Positions 20,871-33,100 of a stretch of DNA of 64,000 nucleotides are shown here, piece after piece. Made by a program: the position numbers and the translations under genes. How positions within the stretch are numbered: position 1 is the stretch's first letter; every line of letters starts with the position of its first letter. The DNA is taken from the NCBI GenBank assembly GCA_038049695.1, contig CP142454.1, positions 16,376,501-16,440,500 of the forward strand, written 5' to 3'. Under the pieces are notes generated by a model, which was given only the letters and a program-made list of their open reading frames with translations, did not search any database and was not told the origin of the DNA. This stretch comes from Cinnamomum chago (taxonomy: Eukaryota > Streptophyta > Magnoliopsida > Laurales > Lauraceae).

Positions 20871-22763
20871 ATGGCTTTTGGGTTCAACATGATGACACAG
20901 AAGACACTGACAGCTTGGTCATCTTCTGTTGAAGTCGTCTACGATGGAAGCCGAAGGAGAGAAAGAATCTTGGGTTCAGTTATGTTGAAAGGAAAGGGAA
21001 GAAGAAGCCTCCTTTCATCTGTATTATTACTGGTCTCTACAACTGCAACTGCATCAGCTCCAGCTCTCGAACCCGAATCTAAGAAGTCCCTCATTCAAAG
21101 TAACATCATCTTTTTTTTCTCAAATCATGTCCTTTTCCACTACTATCTTCATCCCTTGCTATAGTTTCAAAAAAAGTAGTAGTAATTCCTTCGCACTACG
21201 TAAATTTCAACAGAGTATCTGAAGAAGTCGGAAGAGAACAAGGCCAAAAATGACAAGGAGGTAAGACACTTTCTATATGTTTTGGTTTCTGGAATCGGGA
21301 CCTTCATTCGGTTGATCATCTGTTGATGACCCACGTCTCAAATACCATGAACTAGAAGTAATCAGCAATCATGTTGCATTGAGAGATTTCATAATCAATT
21401 TATCTAGACCATTCATTTGGTCTATCCAACTATTGGAAGAAGAGGTTGAAATTTTATATATATATTTATGAGGAGGGGTGCTGGGGTGGAGCCAGGAGGT
21501 GAAATTCTCATTGATGGCCATGTCCCACCCCTGCAGCAACGGTTCAGATTGAATTTTCACTTAGAAAGTGCAGCTCGTGGGGCCCACTCATGTGTTTTAG
21601 TACTGTATACTGAACAGGATGACAATGGGTACCTCAAAAACATTCAAGTAACCAATGGATCTGAGCAATGGAAAAGAAGAATACGAGGTGTAAACTTGAC
21701 TTAATTTTAGATCCGATATAAATTCAGATTCTGATTTGTTAGTTCCAAATGTTTGTAGATTCAGAGCCGATCCCTATAAATCAAGACCCAAGGATCTGGA
21801 TCTGGATCTGGATTGGTCTACATCCTATATGTATGATTATGGGGCCTCTTTTCAGGTATGGATTTGGGCCTGGATTCAGGTCCTGCCACTGGTTTGGTCC
21901 AGACATGGATCCTGCACCTTCAAAAGGTAAAATGGAGCAAGAATTCCAGAAACAGTATGGGTCGAAATTGAACCTGATCTGTTTCCGTTTGTATAAATTA
22001 TGCTGCTATATTGAATATGAGGGGCCAAGATAGAGGATAACGTTGTGGCCCACTAGAAATTCAGGCCCTAAATCTGGATCTGGATTTGGCCCATCGACCC
22101 ATAGCCATGAGAACTTCTGCCTCATTGTGGGCCAGTCCAGAGAGAGATCGAAAACATCTCAACATAGACCTGTTTAAAGACTATGAAATGACATGATAAA
22201 GGCTTCTTTTGAAACCTAAGCCAGGTTAGAGATGGGTGCAAAACCAATTTAATAATGGCCCACTTTAAAATAATGTTAAAAATGTCACTTAACTCGAGCA
22301 GTATATGATCAAGGTTCAGCTCTAGCATACAGATGAGCAATTTAAATTGCTAGATGTTTTAATATTCAAAATAATCTGAACCACACGTATCCTACGGTAA
22401 TGAATGGATGATTAAAACCATCTGATTACCATTATGATTATTATTAATTTCATTTTAGATTTGCGTGTGGCCTATGAAGCTATAATAGGACTCCTCAATC
22501 AAATGGAAGTCTTAGTAGGTTATATGGTTGTGCAAGTTCTAATTATGCAACTGGGTATATAGCAGAACTCTTACAATGTAGTAGATTGTGGTCTTTAAAT
22601 TGATAATAATGGTTTGTTCATCTTAATGTAGAGACTTGATGATTATTACAAAAGAAACTACAAAGAGTACTTTGGATTCATTGAAGGGTCTCTGAAGGAT
22701 AAGAAAGAGGAGCTTTCTGAATCAGAGAAAGGCATACTTGAGTGGCTTCAAACTAACAAATGA
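20871..22763 (+). CDS. PsaN-like small thylakoid-lumen protein
   Basis: Three exons, 20871-21099, 21214-21260 and 22632-22763, join in phase to 135 aa with GT-AG introns. Residues 1-43 resemble a chloroplast transit peptide (Ser/Thr, basic). R44-R45 followed by the hydrophobic stretch SLLSSVLLLVSTTATASA looks like a twin-arginine thylakoid signal with cleavage after A63. The mature part contains KYLKKSEENKAKNDKERL, which resembles the start of mature photosystem I subunit N (Y-L-x-K-S-x-x-N-K-x-x-N-D-K-x-R-L). It then ends in a short charged helix-rich region (YYKRNYKEYFGFIEGSL) without the Cys-rich C-terminus of true PsaN. A lumenal photosystem-associated role is inferred by similarity from memory only; an uncharacterised lumen protein is the safe reading. 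Confidence 0.75.
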
Positions 22764-24198
22764 CAAAATTTACATTGCTTTTGAGCTTTTGATGTATTTG
22801 GCCTACATGGTGGTACTGTCTTATGAGTTTGTTTTTCTTGTTCTTGTATAACAATTCAAAAACCTTGCCATTTGAGTTAAAATATATGGAAGCATATGTT
22901 AGTTTTGCAGTGATGCTTAGGGCTATCACTACTGGATCTTAGATTCAATAATCACAGAAAAACGTAATTAGATAGATTTAGAGCACAATTGTTCGTTTAA
23001 GCATACTTGTAGCTATGCTTGAACTTGAGCTGATTGAGATTTAAGTTACCACAGTGACAGTCCTTGTGAAAAAGTTGAGAACAGAAATTATTGAAGGAAG
23101 AATGATATTAACATGAACAAATTTTGGCCCAGTATTAAAAGACTAAATAAAATATATTACTTGTTTACAATTACCACAGTAAAAAGGCTATGGTGATCAT
23201 TTTGGAACCTCTCTTGAGTCGAGTCTTACTGAAATACAAAGAAGCCAAATATGCCACAACAGAATACAAGTATAGAAACAATTCAATCCTAGTAGGAGGT
23301 TGGTTAAACTCAATCTCGATAGCTTCTTGTTATCTTTGGATACCATCATTGTTAAATCAAACTAAATAGGTTTAATTGGCTATGGAAAGCATCTAGCAAA
23401 TAACTAGCTATTGCATTTGCTTATGATCATGGTTGGGCCCCATGGTGAGTTCCACAAATCCCACTCAAGGGAAGCGTGTAACAGCCCCCTCAACGAATCC
23501 AGACTCTTATAACTGAAGAGATAAAATTTCAGGAATCTTGTGCCCATTCAATTCACAAACAAATTCAGCTACTTTGTTCGAAAGGCATACATGACCTCAT
23601 CCTCAGAAATTGAGCCCAAAAGGCGCCATCAATGGTAAATCAGAAAAATGGAAAAGGCTTCATTCTGCACTCATTATTTTCTATAACTGGTTATGGGAAA
23701 GAACAGAACTGTCACAAGGTCCCCAAGACATGAACCTCACAAGAAGACAGCTAGTACAACATGATAAAGCTTTGATACATAACGTCAACAAACAACAAAA
23801 TCAAGCTCCTAAATATACAAGACATCCAAACTATTCCATCATGCCTTAAATGCATGCTGGACACAAGACATATGCATATACCAATCAAAATTATCTGAAT
23901 CATGGCCCACTATGGATGGAGATTAGAGAAATGGATGCTGACTGGACGATCTTGACCACCCAATTTTTCCGTGGAACCCAATGTGTCTACCAGGCCATAG
24001 ATACTTTGGTTATTATTGACTTTCCATTTGATCTTTCACAAATGGGTGGTAAATTGTGTCCAATCAGATTGCTTTTATTCTAACTAAGCCCAATCCTATA
24101 TCCAAATGGCTTTAATTGGTGCACGTCTATGCCACATGCCCATCCTGCAGTCGCAAGCATGAGAAAGCAATACTGGGATCAATAGACAGCGGTCAAAC
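22764..24198. other. Intergenic DNA between convergent genes
   Basis: It holds the 3' UTRs of the PsaN-like gene (left) and the Mg2+ transporter (right). I recognised no further gene; short frames at 23610-24083 match nothing. Confidence 0.5.
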
Positions 24199-27100
24199 TT
24201 ACTCAAGCAGGCGCTTGTGCTTGCACCATGCAATCGCAATTATGTACAGAAAAATACTGCCAGTGGCACCCCCTCCAATGGTCCACAGGAATTCGGGCAT
24301 ACCAGCCTTGGTTTCGTCAAACAACTCAATCTTGATATTCATGCCGAATAGACCAGCCACAACAACAAATGCACTCACCAAAAGGGTTGCTGTAGTTAAC
24401 ATGACTCCCATCTGAAGTAGATGGTTCTGTTTGTCATCCAACATGATATTGATGTAATCCTCTGTGCCATCAACATACTCCCGCAGCTTGATGGAACATC
24501 AACAAATACCAAATAAGATATGATAATAGAAATAACAAAAACAGGAATCCCGTAAGCAAATGATTCATAATACTGACATAACATTAGATCTCATGAGTAG
24601 ATGATAAAATACTGGCCACTGACAAGTAGCAATTCCATTAATTTGCATTTTCATGGAAGCAGTTATATCAACCATGCACTTTAGAGGGGCACACCTTTTA
24701 ATGTTCTACACCACCATATAATGGGCCCTATTATGGATCTTAGATACAAAAAAATTCTAATAAACTAATGATAATCAAAAAAGAAATTTGTCATCATTAA
24801 TGTTGATCACCGACTCATATTCGACCATTTTCAAGCCACTAATTGGATAGCCAATAGCCAAGGGAAATTTTCTCCTATGGGCACATTTGCGTGCAGATGT
24901 CACGACCCGGACATTACAGAGATGAGGCCCCCATAAAAAACTGAGACCCCCTGAATTTCATGGCACCCACTGTGACAATGCTGAGTCCACAGCGTCCACA
25001 TGCAGGAAAGTCCAAAAGTGAAAATTCCCCTAGCCAGAATCATCCAGTAGGGAGATATTAGAGCTTGCCCATCACTTGAAATAAAGTATATGGAAAGCTT
25101 ATGTTACCAAAAATTCGGCCTCATCAGAACATTGCTGGCTCACAGAAAGAACGCTCTTGATCAAGATTCATATAATACATCTAATATATTTGAACGTGAA
25201 ACCATTAAATTATAGCCAATGGAAAGCTAGGTTACCAAAAATTGGGCCCCATCAGAACATTGCTGGTTTATAGAATGAATTCTCTCAATCAAGCAACATA
25301 CATCAGATATATCTGACCGTGAAACCATTAAAATTATAGCCAATGCAAGAAATGACAATCCAAAGAATCATTTCATAAATTGGAGCATGATAAAATCAAA
25401 CAGATGCCATAATCATTCAATCATGTATATTGAAAATCTAAAATGCATCTGAAATTTTATGCAATGCCAAAGTGCAAGATAAAAGCAAAGAAAATAAGTT
25501 TTAAGAGATAAAAGGGTCACAAAAACATAAGTTGAGGACCATATTTTCCATTTTAGACTCCCTTACAAGATTCATTTTTCCCTAACGTCATAAAAATATA
25601 GACTATGAAGGTAAACTAAGATGCATACGGATAAGCTAAATGTAAGATTCCAACACTAGCACCAGTTGCAGTCATCCAATTGGCCAATCCCAAAAATAGG
25701 ATTTCGAAATCAGCACAATAGAAAATTTAAATAGCAATTATTTTCAACAAATAAAATGCAAAAATAACTCTAATGAAAAACTGTCGTACAAATCTGATGG
25801 CCAATCCCCTGATTGCTCAGTGCTGAGGCATCTCCATCTCCCTGTCCACAGATACAACCAGGGATCAATCCTTGGTTGGACCTCCGTTGGTAAGGAACTT
25901 TCAGTGCATGTACCAGAACCAAAAAAATTGTACAAATCTGATGCAATACAATAGAAGGGTTTCCAATATCTAATTCAGATTTCAAATATAAAAAAAACCA
26001 TTTACATTATTTCTCAAGTACTACTATGGACCCAGCTGTTTGTGAAGAATTTGAAATGAGAACATGTCTCAATAAGTATCAATACAAAATATGTTGCTCA
26101 TTCCAAACTACATACACAGAAGGCGAAAAAAAGAGGAGGGTTTCTTGGGGGTATGGTTTGTAAAAGAATGGCCTAACCTTGATGGGTGGAAAAAAGGTAG
26201 AGAAGAAATAGCATACAGTCATGTATAAAATGTTCTTTTTCCACACAGCTACAAAAGCAAAGTAATATCGGTTTTCCACACACAAGGAGCTGATGGATAT
26301 CAAGTTGAAAGGATGAATTGCATACCGTGGATAGATTGTTCAGTGTACCATCAATCTGGACAAAGTAAGCCTCCAGAAGCATTTCAAGCTCCTCGACATC
26401 AAGGTGTTTGCTGCTGCTGTGGGAGCTAGTGGTATTGGTTCGGTGGCTATCTCCATTCAGTGTGTTAGGTGTGGCCAATAAATGATCAGGGCTATCATCA
26501 GCTTCATAACTGTTGATAACATCATTTGGTGCCAGGGAAATTTCAGCAGCAGCCGTGAAAATTGTGCAGTAAATTTAATCGGAAGCAGAAAAAAAATCTA
26601 AGGAAAATTGCTGTCATGATGTGATGAATTTACATCATATAGGAACAAGCATGGTCTGAAAATGGCATCCATCACAAAAAATGCTTGACTACGATAAATG
26701 CGTTCTACAAAGCAAAACTATGTGGCAACAGGTCCACCGTACATGGCATGTGTACATGGCTATCTAGACTGAATTATGGCCCCATTGTTGTGAGGACATA
26801 GCCGAAGGTTATTTTTGCCTGAGATATCACTCCCACTTCTCCCCAGTGCTCCTGCAACAGAATCCCATCATTCCCATTTCTGGTTCACACAACCAAGGAC
26901 ATAAGGCACACAAGATGTATTAATTTTTTTAGAGTGGTCTTACATGACCACAGGGGGGCCCAGGAGTTTTTCCAAATGAACACATAAATGGTTTTTAGAA
27001 CATTTGTATCACTTGGATTCCAAGCAAAATTATATTTAGTTATTTCCTAACTAGTTTCAAAATCCACCTGGCGATAAGGAATCTCCGAAGATCTGTTAGC

Positions 27101-30100
27101 CTTGATGAATTTGGGAATTTTATACGAAAATTACACAAATAAGATTTTCCAGTCCTTTTATTCCCCTCAACCCAGCAAAGAGGAAGACCTCATTCTTGCT
27201 ACAAGAGATGCATAGGAGATCAAGCCATCATCTTGAAAACCCATACCGCTCAAGTTCAACCATGGATACAGGTAAGCCTAACTCTTGTCTAGTTTGTTTT
27301 TTCAGTGATTATTAACTTCAAGATCCAGCCATGAGTAAAAATTGGATATCTGAGACATGGCAAACTAACATGCGATATCAGAGCAATGATTAAGGGGACG
27401 AAAAAAGATGACATGAAAAATCTAGACTTGAAATTGGTTTTTCAATTTGATGATTTTTCTCCTTTTTCCCCTATAGCTAGATTCATCTATGGGTCGTATA
27501 GAAACAGTCGAATTTTTATTAATACTATTTATTGAACAGAATGGATACAGACAATTTATAGATTGAGGCAACCTTTCATCTATTTTTGGCTATTCTCATT
27601 ACAATGATATAGTGCTTGCCTACTTGGTGAGTGTGGATTGCTTTCCTTTAGTTATTGTTGTAAGACAAATACCCACTTTCCTAGTTTCTTTTTTCTCATG
27701 GATAGGGGTTTTTACATAGATTGAAACCACCATCATTGATAATTTAGCACCCCACTGTATTATCTGCAATGCATTGTCTCTTCAGATTCAACCATTCAAG
27801 CCTATTATACAGGGGGTTTTTTTTTCCTTCCTTTTTTTTTTTTTGTTGACAGCCCTCAATCAGGCCAAATTCACCAATGGCAAAGGCCTACTTTTAAGTG
27901 TACAATGGACTTCCTTTTATGTACATCCGTGATCCATCCAAGTTCAATTTGAGGACTGACACAACCAATTCTTTTTTAGGCCCATTAAAGCCTTCTTATT
28001 GGATAGGCTCCCTATGCAGGGTTTTTCAAGCCCAAAACACTAACATGAAGACTGAGAAAAGATTGAATGTTCTAGTTTTCGCTTGGATGATTTATGATCT
28101 CAAAGTTCTAGCCCACGAAGAATAATCGTGTGCCTGAACCTTTTCTGTAAGTAAAAATATAAGCACATAAAAGATAAGATTTCTTAGAATTATAAATAAG
28201 GGGTAAAAGAATATACAAATTAGAAAGTATGCACAAGCATCTAAACAGAAAGGTTCCTTTCACACAAATAGATTTAAGTTCAAATTATAAATTTGATTGG
28301 CTGTTAGTCATCAAAGTGGCCTATCATGAGAATTCATTTTTTTCTCAATTAAAGTTGCAAGATTTACCAAAAAACTGTGTTTACATCGATGAAATAGTGG
28401 TCATCCCAAAGGAAGGCTATCGTGTTGCTTTTTAAATGGGATAGGGTAACTGACACTAGGGATGTCAATTGACCTCCAAGCTCCAAATTACCCGGTTACT
28501 AGAAGGACCTGACCAGAAAAATCCAAGTGCAAAACCTCTTTTTGTACCCCAAGTGATATGTATAAAATATTTTTTATACAAACTATGTATTAATAAACGA
28601 CATATCATGCATATAACCAGGGATGGCAATGGGTCGGGTTAAACTGTGACCAACCCGACCTGCACGTATTAAGGGTGGGTATGGTAATTGATTTTTCAGC
28701 TTAGGAGTCTGGAATGGTTTTGTGAACTCATGACCGATTTAGGTTAAGGCTTTGGTTGCCCCGCCATGTTTATGATTAGTTTAAAAATGTTTTAATGAAA
28801 AAGCGTACACAAGACACTTGTAGGTCAGATAGTAGTGATTAACTAAGATATATCTTGATGTCAAGGTTCTCCCTTTGCTATAATAATTTTTAACAATTTA
28901 AAACAAAAATAGTAATAATAAAATAAAATAATTCCCATCAAACTGACCCAATCCATACCATCATGGCCCACGGGACAGGATAGGTTTGGATGGGCTAACT
29001 GAGAATGGGAGCAGGTTTGGGTAAACCCGACCGATACCAAACCTGCTCCATGAGCTTGAAGCATAGCTGGTAGCTACAAGTTGCATGTTGCAAACTTGAC
29101 CTCTTACGTTCAAGTTATGATACTAACATCACGAATGTAATAGTATTTTAATTGTTGAGTTAGGCATTGAGAACAGCCTTAGTCAAGTCGAATCCATTGG
29201 AATTGTATCCTGGCCCAAGCATAAAAACTAAATTAAATGGGGTCCATGAACCCATTTACATCCCTAACTAGATGAGCACAGTGGTCATAATTTTAACATG
29301 CCAAAATGTGTGGGCCTTCTTAGTTATGGTGTCATGGTTGGTTAGCCCTATGTATGAAATACACTTCACCTTGAATGAACTGATAATTACACTGAAATCT
29401 TGGCGCAGAGAAAGGGGTTGTAGTGAAGAAATGGAATGCTGACCAGAGTTGATCTATGATATCTTATCAACTCCAAACTACAGTTTTCACACAAAAACCC
29501 CATAGGATAAGGTATTATTATAAGCATAATTCTTATAGTTCCACTCCGTGACAAATGATGTGCATTTTTCAATAGTATCATCCCAAGGAAAAGGATGCAA
29601 AACAGAGGAAAAAACTCAAGTGTGGAAATGCTGAAGCCTCCCTTTCATTTTATGAATCCCATACACTTAGCATGTACTCTAATACTTAGCAGATTGATTC
29701 CGGTGCAATGGTTCACACACGTAATTCCATGCAAGGAATGTTATAAAGTCACCATCCAAGTACAATCGAACAGAGCTGTAGTGGAAAGTAGACTTGAGAT
29801 GAAGTTCAAGCATTGGGGCTTTTACGCTAATTCTGGACACTAATCGTCAAATAGATTCACTGGCCCTTTATGTTCCATCTATCACTAGGATTTTGATTTC
29901 TGTTTCCAAGTTAGACTCTTGGGTTACATCTTCAAGTTCAATAACAAAACTTAATAGTTGGTCTATGTTTTGCATCTTGCGGGGTCTTGTTTGTTGTCCA
30001 TTGCCTTTACAAATTAAATCTCTAACCCTTATATGTTCAATCTCCAGTAAACTTGCATGTATAGGTGTAAAACATGATTAATGAAACATCATTTAGGTTA

Positions 30101-33100
30101 TGGCCCTGTCACTTAGGCCGCACATCTGCTGAAAGGATGAGCTAATTGGTAAAAGAAGGGATTTTATAAAACTCTGGACTCTACTGATTTTGGAAACTTG
30201 GTCATGGGTGGAATGCATAAAAGGGAAAAATAACAAAATCCACAAAGAAAGGTGCAGCTAGAAACTTAGAATTACTGGAGACTATTCATACAAATATCAG
30301 TGGACCTTTTCATATTCCATGCCAGCAGCATTTCATAACTTCCATTAATGACTATTCTCAATACATATATGTGTATCTATAACATGAAAGATCCAATGCA
30401 CCAAAAACTTTTGAAAAATTGGATAGAACAATTATAGCAGTGAAATCCAAAGAGGTAAGAGATCGGAAAATAATATGACGGACAGGATGAAACAGGGAGA
30501 CAAGTAGCACCCCACATGTGACTTTTGCAAAATAATGGAATAACATTACAGTACACTGTGCTGAAAAATACCAAAAACAAACTTGAGTTGTAGATAGTAG
30601 AAATTGCGCACTATTTTAGATTTAGGAGTATGCTCAGTCATTGAACCTTAGCGAAAACACTGTGGGGTGAGGCAACCGCTATACATATACATGCATTCAT
30701 ATATCATCATCATCAAAGCTTTGCCCCAACTATGTTGGAGCCAGTTATGTACATACGTACATACATATTTATGTATATACATATTTATTGAGCTGTGTTA
30801 GCACTTAGCAGTAAATTTGTGCCAATAACAACATTCAAGGTGTGGACAAGAAGAAAATTCAGCTTGTCATAATGTCATTTGTGTGCCTGGCAATACCGAA
30901 CCAAAGCCAAACCTTACAATCCAAATAACAAGAAGCTTGATCCTCATACCATCAATGAAGATTTCAACAGTACCATGAAAGATTAAGGGATAGACATTTT
31001 CTTGTCCTCCGCAAGCTATGATGCACGGATACTTCAAAATGGACAATGTATCATGTCGTATCGTATCTGATACTTCACTTTTTATATGTAAAATCCGTGT
31101 CCTTTCCATGTTTATGGCGTATCCTAGCCATATCCATGCCGTATCCGGGCATCATAGTCTGCAAGTACTAAAATTATAGAAACTGGTAATACCAAGTTTC
31201 TAGAGGATGATGACTATTGATGAGGACTGTGAGAGTGTCACACATGGGAAGATAGTTCTACAGGAAGAACGGGCTATAATTCCCATTCCAGCCAGCAACG
31301 TTTCAGTTTCAGCACCACCAGTAGCTAATTAGCCTGCAGTGAGTGTAATCCCTCCAAATGCCCCATATACATCGGTTACAAAACATTTAGGTTAGACTCC
31401 AAGCCACCTAAAACTCTCAAAGGGAAAGAAGGTTAACCATGTGGATGATTATATTCTATATCTACAGGAGGACGAATTTGACATTGGAGTTGCAGACGAT
31501 CAATCAAGTCACATTCAGACAAGCCATGGAACACAATGGTTCTTAAGAATACAGACACAATGATAGATGAGAAGTACTCCACGAAGAAAAATCAAGTGTA
31601 CGAGTTATAGTTCAGTTAATCACTGGGGTTAAAGTTGTCGATTGCAGGTGGGTTTATAAGAACAAATTCAATTCAAAGGGGTAGGTAGAGCTTTATAATG
31701 CCAGAATGGTGGCACAAGGATTTACACAATGAGGGAGCATTGACTTTAAGAGAAACTTCCTCACCCATTTTGCAGAAAGAATCTCTTAAGGATCATTGTA
31801 GTTTAGTTTTTCCCATTTTGATCTTACATTTAAATGGAGATTTGTCCGAATAAGCCTACATGCACCAACCAAAAGGGTTTCAATAAGGAGGTAAAAAAAG
31901 TTTAGTGCACAAGTTGAAACAGTCCATCTACAAACTTGAACATCCTCCAGGCAGCGGCTTCAAATTCTGTCTGTGTGTGTGTGTAGAGTGGGATTGGCAA
32001 TAGAAATATGTGCTGCATGTAGTGGGTGAGTTGGCAGAATCAAGTCCACCAAAAATAGATAGCAAGTACCTCTTAGCGTCCACATTGGATCGAAGAACAC
32101 TATCATCTATTCCATCTCTGTCATTAAACGAAGAAACAGAAGACCCATCAAGGTGTTGTTGCATCAACTTATCAGTCAAATACATCTCAGCCATATCGTC
32201 ATCATCATCCAACAGTTGCTCGAGTTCATCCCTGACCTGACAAAAAATGAATACTCATCTATATATAATCACAATAGGTGCGGAACTTAGAACCAAAACC
32301 ATCAAATGTATCTTTAACTCTAACAAAAATATTAGAAATAAAAATAAAATGTTATCAATCCAAAGTAGCATACACCTTAATAATGCATTCACGCTCTTTT
32401 CTACCATTTAGGACAAAATGTTCAATGTTTTACAACAACCCCATCAAAAGGCTATATTGGACAAAATCCATAATCAACTTAATATATAAATATGTAGTTG
32501 TAATGAAGTTTTTTAAAGCATATTAGCGTACTGAAATACACTAAGATTGAGTTAAGCCGTCATAAACTCACAATGACATAATAGAAATATGGAGGTCCAT
32601 GCTAAGTGTTGAAGAGATATAAAACTACAGAGATAGTGTGGTTAAATGGATCATACACACATACATCAGAATGCATGGATATGGATATTATGGAAGTTAA
32701 GAGTAACAGTGAGGTCATGGGACTACTGTAAATTCTCAACAAAACACTATAAACTATATATTGGTAGTTACAATGTTGTCACTTCCTTTGTGCAAGTTGT
32801 CAGCACATTCAAGACAGCTTCTTTTTTGCAAGTTGTCAGCACTCAGCCACTCACCCATTGAATCTCAATCTCTATTTTGAGTCTCACAAAAGGTAAAGCA
32901 GCGACTTCTTTAAGAGCAAGCTAGTTGAAAATGATACCAAAATCCATGAAGAATGCTTCAACGTCTGACATGGACATACTTCAATATTTGACATGGAGCA
33001 CCAATCAAGAACATTCTCAACAAATAGGGAAACAAAGTATCTTTATCATCCAATCCAGTTACGTTCATCAAAGTGGCTGAGTTGCAATGTTTTACATGAG

